In this document: in pieces, positions 45,242 through 54,395 of the stretch
Layout: every line of letters begins with the position of its first letter
Position numbering within the stretch: the stretch's first letter is position 1
Source: Asticcacaulis currens
GTDB lineage: Bacteria > Pseudomonadota > Alphaproteobacteria > Caulobacterales > Caulobacteraceae
Assembly (NCBI RefSeq): GCF_028550395.1
Contig: NZ_JAQQKW010000002.1
Span: 310,001 to 374,000 of the forward strand
Reading direction: 5' to 3'
DNA length: 64,000 nt
Made by a program: the position numbers and the translations under genes
The notes under the pieces: model-generated
The model's database searches: none
Seen by the model: the letters and a program-made list of their open reading frames with translations, nothing else
What the model was told of the DNA's origin: nothing

Positions 45242-46378
45242 TCTGAGCTTCAACGCCTTGCCAAAAACAGTGGGCAGCGATTTCGCCTCAGCCCAACTCA
45301 AGCGCTGCCAGGCATTGTGCTGGCGCAGAAAGGCCGCCATTTCGTCCGGGGTCAGTTTGATCCGCCAGACCTGTTGGTTCAAGGCAAAGTGCGTAAACAC
45401 GTGCGCATAGGTGCCGAGTTTTTCCCACGCCGCATTTCCGTGGTGGACGGATGGGAAGACGATTTCCCCCTCGCTCCACACCTCTGAACGCCACTCCAGA
45501 TGCGGCAGGCCCAGCATCCCGCCCAGCAGGCCCTTGTCCGGGCGACGTTCGACCACAAACCCGTCTTCTGACGTGATCAGAAAGGCCACACCGTGCCGCA
45601 CAGGCTTCGGGGCCTTGGCGGCCTTCAGCGGATAGGCCTCCGGCTGGCCTTCGGCAAAGGCGTCGCAATCCTCACGTAACGGGCATATCAGGCAGGACGG
45701 CGATTTGGGGCGACAGACACTGGCCGACAGGTCCATCAGCGCCTGTGGCCAGTCGCGCGCGCGGTCTTCGCGTACCCAACGCGCCGCCAGTTCGCGCAAC
45801 AGAGGCCGCGCCTGCGGCACGGGTGTTTTGACGGCATAGAGGCGGCTCATCACCCGTTCGATATTGCCATCGACCACATTGGCGGCCTTTCCGAACGCAA
45901 AGGCCATCACCGCCGCCGCCGTATAGGGCCCAAAACCCGGCAGTTTCAACAAGGCCGCCTCATCCGCCGGAAAGACGCCGCCATGTTCGCTGACCACGGC
46001 CCGCGCGCATTTGAGCAGGTTGCGCGCCCGCGAATAATAGCCCAGCCCCGCCCATTCGGCCATCACCCGCTCATCGGGTGCGGCGGCCAGCGCGCTTACG
46101 TTTGGCCACAGGGCAGTGAATTTTTCAAAATAGGGCGTGGCGTGCGACACTGTGGTCTGCTGAAGCATCACCTCCGACATCCACACCCGGTACGGATCGG
46201 CCTTAAGCGCAGCCCCCGGCCCCTCGCGCCACGGCAGGACGCGCGCATTGCGGTCGTACCAGTCCAGCAATCTCTGACGCGCAGGCGAGACATCGGCCTC
46301 AGTACGCTCTTCCTGTCGCGCATCTGATTCCAAAAACCGCTGCACTCTTTCTGGGATGCGCTTTATACTCAACACCAT
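45239..46378 (-). CDS. mutY: A/G-specific adenine glycosylase
   Basis: Removes adenine paired with 8-oxoguanine. The 379-residue protein has the N-terminal LPWRE, the catalytic helix EVMLQQTTV, the helix-hairpin-helix LPGFGPYTAAAVMAFAF with Asp in VVDGNIERV, the 4Fe-4S ligands C-x6-C-x2-C-x5-C (CRPKSPSCLICPLREDC), and a C-terminal NUDIX-like 8-oxoG recognition domain. The ATG at 46378 overlaps the start codon of the divergent dciA; a TTG 15 codons downstream is a possible real start, since conserved sequence begins only near residue 34. Confidence 0.94.
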   Translation of the reverse strand: MVLSIKRIPERVQRFLESDARQEERTEADVSPARQRLLDWYDRNARVLPWREGPGAALKADPYRVWMSEVMLQQTTVSHATPYFEKFTALWPNVSALAAAPDERVMAEWAGLGYYSRARNLLKCARAVVSEHGGVFPADEAALLKLPGFGPYTAAAVMAFAFGKAANVVDGNIERVMSRLYAVKTPVPQARPLLRELAARWVREDRARDWPQALMDLSASVCRPKSPSCLICPLREDCDAFAEGQPEAYPLKAAKAPKPVRHGVAFLITSEDGFVVERRPDKGLLGGMLGLPHLEWRSEVWSEGEIVFPSVHHGNAAWEKLGTYAHVFTHFALNQQVWRIKLTPDEMAAFLRQHNAWQRLSWAEAKSLPTVFGKALKLR

Positions 46379-46937
46379 GAAACGTGACCTGCCGTCCTAT
46401 GAAGAAGCCGTGCGCATCCTGCGGACCACACGAACGCGCCGCGCGCCGCAGCCGACGCCGCCCGTCAACCGACAGATAGCGCCGATGATGAAGGCACTCA
46501 ATGAACGATTTGAGGCCTATGACACCGGGGCGGGCCGTCTCAAAAGCCGTTGGCCGGAGATTGTCGGCGATACAGTGGCGCGCGTCACAGAGCCGGTGAA
46601 GGTGATCCGCGCCCGTCCCGGCGCCAGGGCGGGTGGCACGCTCGATCTGCGCGTCGAAGGGTCGTTTGCTTCGGTCATCCAGCATCAGAGCCGCGTTATT
46701 CTCGATCGCGTCAATCTGTTCCTGGGGGCGGGCACGGTCGAGCGCCTGCGCCTCATTCAGGGGCCGGTGCAGAAGACCGCGCGTCCGGTGCCGCCACCCG
46801 CCCCCAAGCCCCTTAGCGCCGCCGAGGAACTGGCGTTACAGGAAAGCGTGAAGGCCGTAGCGGATGAAAAGCTGAGGCGTGAACTGCTGCGGCTGGGCCG
46901 TTCTGTGCTCCTCAAGGATCGCGTTCGACGGAAGTAA
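46377..46937 (+). CDS. dciA: DciA-like protein (DUF721)
   Basis: A DUF721 protein, the ancestral loader of the DnaB replicative helicase in bacteria without DnaC/DnaI. The 186-residue chain shows the KH-like core: LKSRWPEIVGDTVARVTEPVKV, GTLDLRVEGSFASVIQHQSRVILDRVNLFLG and VERLRLIQGP, followed by a Pro-rich linker and a helical tail (AEELALQESVKAVADEKLRRELLRLG). Start at 46377 (MKRDLPSYEEAV); an in-frame ATG at 46356 would lie inside mutY. Its start codon shares two bases with that of mutY on the other strand. Confidence 0.85.
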   Translation: MKRDLPSYEEAVRILRTTRTRRAPQPTPPVNRQIAPMMKALNERFEAYDTGAGRLKSRWPEIVGDTVARVTEPVKVIRARPGARAGGTLDLRVEGSFASVIQHQSRVILDRVNLFLGAGTVERLRLIQGPVQKTARPVPPPAPKPLSAAEELALQESVKAVADEKLRRELLRLGRSVLLKDRVRRK

Positions 46938-47024
46938 CTTGCCAAAGGCCTCGCTCTCGCCGTAGGAAGGCCACACAGGGCGTAAACACCGCCTGACACA
47001 GATTCTCAGATAAGGGCCCGATCC

Positions 47025-47660
47025 ATGCACCTGACCCGTCACACCCTCGTTCGCGGCGCGCTTGTGGCTGCCGCTGCCTTCGGTACGCTCGCCCTCGCTG
47101 CCTGCGGCGGCAACAAGACGGAAGCCGGGGCCGATGACATGGTTCTGGGTAAGGCCGATGCCCCCATCACCCTCGTCGAATATGCCTCGGTGACATGCGT
47201 GCACTGCGCCGCCTTCAACGAAAAGGTCTTCCCGACGGTGAAGGCCAAATATATCGACACCGGCAAGGTGCGCTACATCTACCGCGAATTCCTCACCCCC
47301 CCGGCGGACGTTTCGGCGGCGGGCGTTCTGGTGGCGCGCTGCGCCGGCAAGGACAAGTATTTTGAGGTGATCGACGCCATCATGCGCTCGCAGCAGGAAC
47401 TGTTCACCACGGGCGACGCCAAGGGTATCCTCAAGCGCGTGGCCAATTCGGCCGGCCTGTCCGACGACGCCTTTGCCAAGTGCGTCAACGATCCGAAGGG
47501 TCTGGAGCGCATCCAGACCAATATGGAAAAATACGCCAAGGCTGACAATATCACCGGCACCCCGACCCTGATCATCAATGGTCAGAAGTTCGAAGGCGAC
47601 TACACCAGTGTCGAAGCCTTCACGGCCGCCCTCGACAAAGCGCCTGCCGCCAAGAAGTAA
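47025..47660 (+). CDS. DsbA-family thioredoxin-like lipoprotein
   Basis: A periplasmic thiol-disulfide oxidoreductase of 211 residues with a lipobox LAAC (Cys27) and the active site CVHC (Cys58-Cys61) in YASVTCVHCAAF. The cis-proline loop is TGTPTLIING. An extra cysteine pair (ARCAGK, AKCVND) is typical of the alphaproteobacterial DsbA/ScsC-like group. Likely makes or shuffles disulfides in exported proteins. It is 87 bases after dciA and 31 before a second family member, so a tandem pair. Confidence 0.9.
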   Translation: MHLTRHTLVRGALVAAAAFGTLALAACGGNKTEAGADDMVLGKADAPITLVEYASVTCVHCAAFNEKVFPTVKAKYIDTGKVRYIYREFLTPPADVSAAGVLVARCAGKDKYFEVIDAIMRSQQELFTTGDAKGILKRVANSAGLSDDAFAKCVNDPKGLERIQTNMEKYAKADNITGTPTLIINGQKFEGDYTSVEAFTAALDKAPAAKK

Positions 47661-47691
47661 GTTTTTCAGAATAGACGCCCAGAGTATCGCC

Positions 47692-48387
47692 ATGACCACC
47701 ACTGTTCGTCGCCTTTATGATCGTGCCCGCCGCGCGCCCTTCTGGCAGCAGGCCGTGGTGGTCTTTCTGCTGGCCGTTCTCACAACCGCCCTGTTCAGCG
47801 TGGCCGCCGACGCTCAGGGCACGGGAAAAGCCAAGGTCGCCCCTCTGAAAGAGATGACCAAGGGCGCGCCCAATGCCCGTGTGACCGTGATCGAATATGG
47901 CTCGGTCACCTGCACCCACTGCGCCCACTGGTACACCACCAACTGGCCCAAGTTCGAGCGCGACTATATCAAGACCGGCAAGGTGAAGTACGTCTATCGC
48001 GAAGTCGCCACCAATCCGGCTCAGATGGCCTTTGGCGTCTATATGCTGGGCCATTGCGCGGCGAATAAGTCCAACTGGCTGGGCCAGAAGGGCGGCACAA
48101 AGGCCTATTTCACCGTCATCGACGGCTTCTTCGCCGCTCAGTCGAAAATCTACGAGACGGGTGAAGCCGAACCGGTCTTCCGCTCTCTGGCGGCCAAGGC
48201 AGGCCTCAACCAGAGCGAAGCCGACAACTGCCTGAAAAACGAGGACCTGTTCAAGGCGATTTCCGCCCGCATGGAGACCAATATGGCCAAGGACGGCGTC
48301 GAGGGCACCCCGACCTTCTTCGTCAATGGCAAGCGCGTCGAAAGCGACTACGCCGCCATCGAAGCCGCCATCAAGGCCGTGAAGTAA
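47692..48387 (+). CDS. DsbA-family thiol-disulfide oxidoreductase
   Basis: A 231-residue relative of the preceding gene, held by an N-terminal uncleaved anchor or signal (VVVFLLAVLTTALFSVAADA), with active site CTHC (Cys74-Cys77) in YGSVTCTHCAHW and cis-proline loop EGTPTFFVNG. Also has the extra cysteines GHCAAN and DNCLKN. The ATG at 47692 is used, because an earlier frame start lies within the upstream gene. The mutY-dciA-dsbA-smc order is conserved in alphaproteobacteria. Confidence 0.9.
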   Translation: MTTTVRRLYDRARRAPFWQQAVVVFLLAVLTTALFSVAADAQGTGKAKVAPLKEMTKGAPNARVTVIEYGSVTCTHCAHWYTTNWPKFERDYIKTGKVKYVYREVATNPAQMAFGVYMLGHCAANKSNWLGQKGGTKAYFTVIDGFFAAQSKIYETGEAEPVFRSLAAKAGLNQSEADNCLKNEDLFKAISARMETNMAKDGVEGTPTFFVNGKRVESDYAAIEAAIKAVK

Positions 48388-48460
48388 GCGGATTAGGCAA
48401 AAGCGTTAAAGCCCGTTAACCTTTGCATCTTATCTGATTCGTTCTTTCTTCGGTCCCTAC

Positions 48461-51400
48461 TTGCAATTCCAACGGCTGAAACTTTCCGGCTTCAAGTCCT
48501 TCGTCGATGCGTCCGAATTTCGCATCGAACCCGGACTGACGGGTATTGTCGGCCCCAATGGCTGCGGCAAGTCGAACCTGCTGGAGGCGCTGCGCTGGGT
48601 GATGGGGGCGACCTCGGCCAAGGCCATGCGCGGCGCCGGCATGGAAGACGTGATCTTTGCCGGATCGGACAAACGCCCGGCGCGCAACTGGGCCGAAGTC
48701 ACGCTCACCATCGACAATTCGGCCCGCCTCGCCCCTCAGCCCTTCACCGATCAGCCCGTACTCGACATTGCCCGGCGCATAGATCGCGGTCAGGGTTCGA
48801 CCTATAAGGTCAATGGCAAGGAGGTCCGCGCCCGCGACGTGCAGCTTCTGTTTGCCGATGCTTCGACCGGGGCCAACTCCCCCGCCCTGGTGCGTCAGGG
48901 GCAAATTTCCGAGCTGATCGCCGCCAAGCCGCAAAACCGCCGCCGCGTACTCGAAGAAGCCGGGGGCGTGTCAGGCCTGCACACCCGCCGTCATGAGGCC
49001 GAACTGCGCCTGCGTGCCGCCGAAGCCAATCTGGCGCGGCTGGACGATATTTCACGCGAGTTGGACAGCGCCCTGTCGCGCCTGAAACGTGAGGCGCGTC
49101 AGGCCGACAAGTACAAGAAGATTTCCGCCGAAATCCGTGCCCTGCAAAAGGCGATCCTCCATGCCCGATGGCTGGAAGCGCTGACCCTATTCCAGTCCGC
49201 CACCTCCGATATGCAGACCCTGTCGCAGGCGGTCGAAGAAACGACGCGCGAAGCCGCCGCCGCACAGGTTCAGGCCCTGAAAGCCGCCGAGGCCATCCCG
49301 CCACTGCGCGAAGAGGAAGCCATCGCAGCGACGGTCAACCACCGTCTTAGCATCGAGAAAGAACGCCTCGACCTCGAAGCCCAGCAGGCGCAGGCCGAGA
49401 TCGAGCGCCTGAAAACCGACCTGCGCCGTCAGCAGGCCGACCATGCGCGCGAGCTGGAGCTGGCGCGCGACGGTCAGGCGCAGATCGAACGCCTTACCGA
49501 AATGCTGGCGCGTGTGCGCGAAGAGATCAAAGAGGCCCCGTCGCGCGAACCAGAACTGAAGGCCGCCGTGCTGATGGCAGAGGGCGAGCGCGTCGAAGCC
49601 GATCAGCGTATCGAAGAACTGGCCGCCGAACTGGCCGCCCTGAGCGAGCGGCAAAGGCTGGAGGCCACGCGCCTGAAAGAGGCGCAGACCCGCTTTGAAC
49701 GCCTGCTGGCCCAGACCAATCAGGCGGAGCGCGAAAAGCAGGCGCTGGGTGTGTTTGATCATGCGGCGCTGGAGACCGCGCGTCTGGCGGCCGACACCGC
49801 GCAACAGACGCTGGACGCTGCGCGTGCCGAGGCTGAGGCGCTGGAAGGCGAGCGGATGGCGGTGGTCAATGCCGAGGCACAGGCGCGCAAGAGTGCCCGC
49901 GACCTCGAAGACCGGCTGGGGCGTCTGACGGCCGAATCGCGCGGTCTGGCGCAGATACTGAACGCCAATACCGCCAAGGGCAAAAGCCCGGTTCTCGACG
50001 CCGTGCGCGCCGAAAAAGGCTATGAACTGGCCTTGGCGGCGGCCCTGGGCGACGATCTCAATCTCGGCCTGTCGAAGCGCGGAGCGCTCGATGCGCTGGC
50101 CTTCTGGGCTGAGGATTTCGATTCGCAGGCCGTGCTGAGCGATCTGTCGGCGCTCGGGGTCACGCCGCTGACGCAATATGTCAGTGCTCCGCCCGCCCTG
50201 TCCTTGCGCCTGTCAACCATTGGCGTGGTCGATCAGGCCGAGGGCGACCGGCTTCAGGCACACCTGCCCGTGGGCGCGCGGCTGGTGTCGAAAGAGGGCG
50301 ATCTGTGGCGTTGGGATGGGCTGATCGTGCGCGCCAAGGCCCCCAAGCCCGCCGCCGTGCGTCTGGCCCAACGCACCCGCTTTGACGAGCTTGAGGCCGA
50401 AATCGACGCGCTGAAGCCGGAGCTTGAGGCCGCGCAAACCGCGCTGAAAACCGCCACAGACATCCAACGCGGCTTTGAGGAGCGGCTGCGTCAGGCGCGC
50501 ACCCGTCTGCCGGAACTGGAGCGCGACCTGCGCCACAAGACAGCGCAGGCCGATGAGTTAGGCCGTCGCCAGACGCAGTACGAAACGCGAATGGAGGCGC
50601 TGGACGGCACGATCAAACGTCTGCGCAACGATCTCGGCGAGGCCAAGATTGCCTATGAGGCGCTGGCTGATGCGCAATCGACGCCGGAAACGCTCGAAGC
50701 GCTGAACGACGCCCTGGTTGAGGCGCGCAATCTTGCCAATGATCGGCGTCAGGCCGTGCTGGCGGCACGGTCGGCGCTGGACGAAGACGCGCGCAACCGG
50801 CAGCAACGCGAATCGCGCGAACGCAATCTGAGCCGCGACCTCATCGACTGGACGCGCCGCCACGGCGAATCAGGCGGCCGCGTCGAAAAGCTGACGCGCG
50901 AGCAGGAATCCACGCTGGCGGCTTTGGCCACCGCCGAGGCCGCGCCCGCAACGTTTGAAACCCGCCGCCTGAGCCTGCTCGATTCGCTCGCCGCCGCCGA
51001 AAAGCGGCTGTCCGAGGCGCGCGATGCGCTGGCCTTGGCCGAAACCGCCAAGCGCGAGGCCGATGCCGAGGAAAAGGCACGCGAACAGGCGGCGGCGCAG
51101 GCACGGGAAAGACGCGCCGGAGCGCTGGCCCGGCTGGAAGCCACAACCGAGCGCAAGGCGGAGATCGAAGCACAGATCCTCGACCAGACGCAGGATACGC
51201 CGGAGGCTCTGGGGCAACGCCTGAAAGAAGAGGCCATCGCGACACCGTCCGACGCGGCCGGGGCTGAAGCCCTTTTGTCGGGGCTTGAGAAGGAGCGTGA
51301 TCTGCTGGGCGCGGTCAATCTGCGCGCCGAAGAAGAGGCGAGCGAGTATCAGGAACGGCTGGAAGGCATCAGCCGTGAACGGCTTGACCTCACCACGGCC

Positions 51401-51925
51401 ATTGGCAAGCTGCGCGACGGGATCGACGAACTGAACGCCGAAGGCCGTGAACGCCTGCTGGCGGCGTTTGACGTGATCAATGAACACTTCAAGACGCTGT
51501 TTGTCGCCTTGTTCGGCGGGGGTTCGGCGGAGTTGCGACTGGTCGAATCAGACGACCCTCTTGAGGCCGGGTTGGAAATCTATGCCTGCCCGCCGGGCAA
51601 GCGGCTCTCGACCATGAGCCTGATGTCCGGCGGCGAACAGGCCCTGACGGCCACCGCGCTGATCTTCGGCGTCTTTCTGGCCAATCCGGCCCCGGTCTGT
51701 GTGCTGGACGAAGTCGATGCGCCGCTCGATGACGCCAATGTCGATCGCTATTGCCGCCTGCTCGATGAAATGCGCACCCGCACCCAGACGCGCTTTATCG
51801 CCATCACCCACAATCCGGTGACCATGGCGCGCATGGACCGCCTGTTTGGCGTGACCATGGCCGAACGCGGCGTCTCGCAACTGGTCAGCGTCGATCTGAA
51901 GGCCGCCGAAGCGCTGGTCGCCTAA
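48461..51925 (+). CDS. smc: Chromosome segregation protein SMC
   Basis: The condensin ATPase that organises and helps segregate the chromosome. The 1154-residue protein has the Walker A GPNGCGKSN (31-39) in the N-terminal head, two long coiled-coil arms, a hinge at about 500-620 (ALGDDLNLGLSKRGALDAL to GARLVSKEGDLWRWDG), and the C-terminal head with signature SGGEQALTATALIF and Walker B VCVLDEVDAPLDDANV. The start is a TTG at 48461; no ATG gives the conserved FQRLKLSGFKSF N terminus. Confidence 0.96.
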   Translation: MQFQRLKLSGFKSFVDASEFRIEPGLTGIVGPNGCGKSNLLEALRWVMGATSAKAMRGAGMEDVIFAGSDKRPARNWAEVTLTIDNSARLAPQPFTDQPVLDIARRIDRGQGSTYKVNGKEVRARDVQLLFADASTGANSPALVRQGQISELIAAKPQNRRRVLEEAGGVSGLHTRRHEAELRLRAAEANLARLDDISRELDSALSRLKREARQADKYKKISAEIRALQKAILHARWLEALTLFQSATSDMQTLSQAVEETTREAAAAQVQALKAAEAIPPLREEEAIAATVNHRLSIEKERLDLEAQQAQAEIERLKTDLRRQQADHARELELARDGQAQIERLTEMLARVREEIKEAPSREPELKAAVLMAEGERVEADQRIEELAAELAALSERQRLEATRLKEAQTRFERLLAQTNQAEREKQALGVFDHAALETARLAADTAQQTLDAARAEAEALEGERMAVVNAEAQARKSARDLEDRLGRLTAESRGLAQILNANTAKGKSPVLDAVRAEKGYELALAAALGDDLNLGLSKRGALDALAFWAEDFDSQAVLSDLSALGVTPLTQYVSAPPALSLRLSTIGVVDQAEGDRLQAHLPVGARLVSKEGDLWRWDGLIVRAKAPKPAAVRLAQRTRFDELEAEIDALKPELEAAQTALKTATDIQRGFEERLRQARTRLPELERDLRHKTAQADELGRRQTQYETRMEALDGTIKRLRNDLGEAKIAYEALADAQSTPETLEALNDALVEARNLANDRRQAVLAARSALDEDARNRQQRESRERNLSRDLIDWTRRHGESGGRVEKLTREQESTLAALATAEAAPATFETRRLSLLDSLAAAEKRLSEARDALALAETAKREADAEEKAREQAAAQARERRAGALARLEATTERKAEIEAQILDQTQDTPEALGQRLKEEAIATPSDAAGAEALLSGLEKERDLLGAVNLRAEEEASEYQERLEGISRERLDLTTAIGKLRDGIDELNAEGRERLLAAFDVINEHFKTLFVALFGGGSAELRLVESDDPLEAGLEIYACPPGKRLSTMSLMSGGEQALTATALIFGVFLANPAPVCVLDEVDAPLDDANVDRYCRLLDEMRTRTQTRFIAITHNPVTMARMDRLFGVTMAERGVSQLVSVDLKAAEALVA

Positions 51926-52089
51926 GGCAACCGACCAAAGTCTTAAGGGACGCAAATACCCTCTCTGCAAACCATTGTTACAAGGGTTTGCCGCGATAAG
52001 GGCCCGCGCAGGAAACGAATTTTCGCAAATAGTGATACCGGGCGGCGTTTGCACGAGGCAATTAGATCAACTTTATGTCATCGGCTTGC

Positions 52090-52118
52090 TTGACCTTTGC
52101 GGTCTGTCCGATTAGGTT
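52090..52118 (+). promoter_or_regulatory. Candidate promoter of the F0 operon
   Basis: TTGACC (52090-52095), 17 bases, TAGGTT (52113-52118), 61 bases ahead of atpI. The -35 box is near consensus and the -10 box is weak. The rest of the 253-base gap after smc shows no gene. Confidence 0.45.
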
Positions 52119-52178
52119 CCGCGCCGTCCGAAGGGGGATATTTGTCAGTGTGCGAATGTCCTTCCGAAAGGTCCGAAT

Positions 52179-52472
52179 ATGAATAATGACCCCGATCATG
52201 AGACTTCGTCGAAGCTGGACGACCTCGAACGGCGGCTTGATGCCATTGAGCAGAAGAAGCGCCGCAAAGAGAGCGATCACGCCGAAACCGAAGCGGGCGC
52301 CGGAAAGGGCTATCAGGCTCTGGGCGAACTTCTCGGCGGCATTTTCATCGGACTGGGGGCTGGCTGGCTGAGTGACGAATACCTGCATACGCGCCCGTTC
52401 GGCATTATTGTCGGCGCGATTGTCGGTCTGGTCGCCGGGGTCTATGCCGTCGCCCGCAGCGGACGTCGTTGA
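52179..52472 (+). CDS. atpI: ATP synthase protein I (AtpI)
   Basis: A small 97-residue membrane protein that helps c-ring assembly and may move Mg2+. A charged N terminus (LDDLERRLDAIEQKKRR) is followed by two helices (ALGELLGGIFIGLGAGWLSDEY and FGIIVGAIVGLVAGVYAVA). First gene of the F0 operon, 52 bases ahead of atpB. Confidence 0.88.
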   Translation: MNNDPDHETSSKLDDLERRLDAIEQKKRRKESDHAETEAGAGKGYQALGELLGGIFIGLGAGWLSDEYLHTRPFGIIVGAIVGLVAGVYAVARSGRR

Positions 52473-52524
52473 GATTTTCAGGGCCCTTCGGTCCATCGCT
52501 ATTTGAATTGATGAGGTAGGGCTT

Positions 52525-53286
52525 ATGGCCGATCCGTTGCACCAGTTTCAGATCCAGAAGGTCGTCGAACTGCCGACCATCGACGTCGCTGGTGTCCCCG
52601 TTGACCTGTCGATCACCAATTCCGTTCTGGCCATGCTGATCGGCGTGGGCTGCGTGGTCCTGTTCTTCGCTTTGACGACCGCACGCGCCTCGATCATTCC
52701 CGGTCGTTTTCAGGTGATGGCTGAGGGCCTGTTCGGCCTGATCGACGACCTGTCGGAATCCATCATCGGCCATGATGGGCGCGCCTTCTTCCCGTTTGTG
52801 TTCACGCTCTTCCTGTTTATCCTGAGCTGTAACCTTGTGGGGATGACCACCTATTTCACGGCGACGTCGCAACTGGCGGTCACCGCCATGCTGGCCATCC
52901 TGACCATCGGTACGGTGATCGTCGTCGGCTTCGTCCGCAATGGCCTCGGCTTCTTCAAGTTGTTCATGCCCTCGGGCGTGCCGCTGCTGATCCTGCCGAT
53001 CCTCATCCCTATCGAAATCATCTCCTTCCTGATGCGCCCCATCACCCTGACGCTGCGTCTGTTCGGCAACATGGTCGGCGGTCACATCGTGATGAAGGTG
53101 TTCGCGGGCTTCATCGTGGCTCTGGCTTCGGCGGGTGTGCTCGGCTATCTCGGCGGCTTTGTGTCGCTGACGGCGGTCGTGGCCCTGACGGCGCTGGAAT
53201 TCCTGGTGGCCTATCTGCAAGCCTTCGTCTTCGCGGTGCTGGCCTGCGTGTACCTCAATGACGTGGTGAACCTGCATCACCACTAA
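52525..53286 (+). CDS. atpB: ATP synthase F0 subunit a
   Basis: The proton-channel stator subunit. The 253-residue protein has five to six helices and the essential arginine in RPITLTLRLFGNMVGGH, with LVAYLQAFVFAVLACVYLND at the C terminus. It starts with the alphaproteobacterial ADPLHQFQIQ. Second gene of the operon. Confidence 0.96.
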   Translation: MADPLHQFQIQKVVELPTIDVAGVPVDLSITNSVLAMLIGVGCVVLFFALTTARASIIPGRFQVMAEGLFGLIDDLSESIIGHDGRAFFPFVFTLFLFILSCNLVGMTTYFTATSQLAVTAMLAILTIGTVIVVGFVRNGLGFFKLFMPSGVPLLILPILIPIEIISFLMRPITLTLRLFGNMVGGHIVMKVFAGFIVALASAGVLGYLGGFVSLTAVVALTALEFLVAYLQAFVFAVLACVYLNDVVNLHHH

Positions 53287-53337
53287 GTCATCACCTTATC
53301 TTACGTTTATCCTCTTCTTCCTACGGAGTTAAAGTCT

Positions 53338-53562
53338 ATGGACGCTTCTGCTTACAAGTTCCTCGGCGCGGGTCTGGCCATGCTGGGTATGATCGGTGCC
53401 GGTATCGGTCTCGGCCTGCTGTTCGGCAACTTCTTCCAGGGCGCGCTGCGCAACCCGTCGGCGGCCAAGTCGCAACAGACCAACCTCTTCATCGGTATGG
53501 CCCTGACCGAAGCCCTCGGCATTCTGGCGTTCGTTATCGCCATCATGATCCTGAACGGCTAA
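53338..53562 (+). CDS. atpE: ATP synthase F0 subunit c
   Basis: The proton-carrying ring subunit, 74 residues in two helices. The polar loop is RNPSA and the proton-binding carboxylate is Glu58 in [22 protein letters not shown] is the tightly packed N-terminal helix. CTACGGAG lies upstream. A terminator-like hairpin follows before the b' gene. Confidence 0.97.
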   Translation: MDASAYKFLGAGLAMLGMIGAGIGLGLLFGNFFQGALRNPSAAKSQQTNLFIGMALTEALGILAFVIAIMILNG

Positions 53563-53620
53563 TCCTGCTTTCGCGGGCTGTATCGCCGCAGGCGTTCGCC
53601 CGACGAAGACCGGACTTTCG

Positions 53621-53660
53621 ACGGATCAGGCTGGCGTCACAGTCTGATCCGTTCGTTTTT
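53621..53660 (+). terminator. Terminator-like hairpin between atpE and the b' gene
   Basis: ACGGATCAG (53621-53629) pairs with CTGATCCGT (53644-53652), extended inward by CTG/CAG; TTCGTTTTT follows. In an operon where about ten c subunits but one b and one b' are needed, it could partly stop transcription after atpE. Inferred. Confidence 0.65.
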
Positions 53661-53740
53661 ACGCGCATCCTCAAACGCTGCGCGCCCGTCAAAACAGACC
53701 CATAGTCCGTGGCTCCGGCCCGGATCAAAAGGATCAAATC

Positions 53741-54385
53741 ATGAGCGTAACCGCAAGCCCCGCGGCCAGCGAGACGAGTGCCGAGGCACCCGTGACCACG
53801 GTGGCCACGCTTGAGCCCATCGCCGAAGCCCCCGCTTCTGCCGAAGCGGCCCACGGCGACGCGCACACCACCTCTACCGGCCACGGCGAAGACCACGCTT
53901 CCGGCGGCCTGCCGCAGTTCCAGACGGAACACTGGGCGGGTCAGATGGTGTGGCTGGTCGTTATCTTCACCGTCCTGTTCATCCTGATCGCCAAGGTGTT
54001 CGCCCCTCGCCTGCGCAACGTCATCGACACGCGCGGCGCGACGATCGCCGAAGATCTCGCCAATGCCCGCGCTATCCGCGACGAGGCCGAAGCTCAGGCC
54101 AAGGACGCGGCCGCCGAAACCGCAGCGGCCCATGCGGCGGCCCGCAAGCTGGCGGCTGATGCCAAGTCGAAGGCAACGGCTGAAATGGCCGCCGCTCAGG
54201 CCAAGGAAGACGCCCGTCTGAACGGTATTCTGGCCGAGGCCGAAGCCTCGATCCGCGCCAAGCGCGACGAAGCCCTGGCCCACGTCACCGAGATCGCCAC
54301 CGACACCGCGTCGGCGCTGGTCGAAAAGCTGACGGGCAAGGCCCCGACCAAGACGGCCCTGACGGCCGCCCTTAAGAAGAGCTGA
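53741..54385 (+). CDS. atpG: ATP synthase F0 subunit b'
   Basis: One half of the heterodimeric peripheral stalk found in alphaproteobacteria and photosynthetic lineages. The 214-residue protein has an unusually long acidic, His- and Ala-rich N-terminal extension (about 65 residues), one membrane helix (MVWLVVIFTVLFILIAKVF) and a long charged helix (RDEAEAQAKDAAAETAAAHA onward). No signal cleavage is expected. Followed after ten bases by the b gene. Confidence 0.9.
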   Translation: MSVTASPAASETSAEAPVTTVATLEPIAEAPASAEAAHGDAHTTSTGHGEDHASGGLPQFQTEHWAGQMVWLVVIFTVLFILIAKVFAPRLRNVIDTRGATIAEDLANARAIRDEAEAQAKDAAAETAAAHAAARKLAADAKSKATAEMAAAQAKEDARLNGILAEAEASIRAKRDEALAHVTEIATDTASALVEKLTGKAPTKTALTAALKKS

Positions 54386-54395
54386 GGAGCACCCG

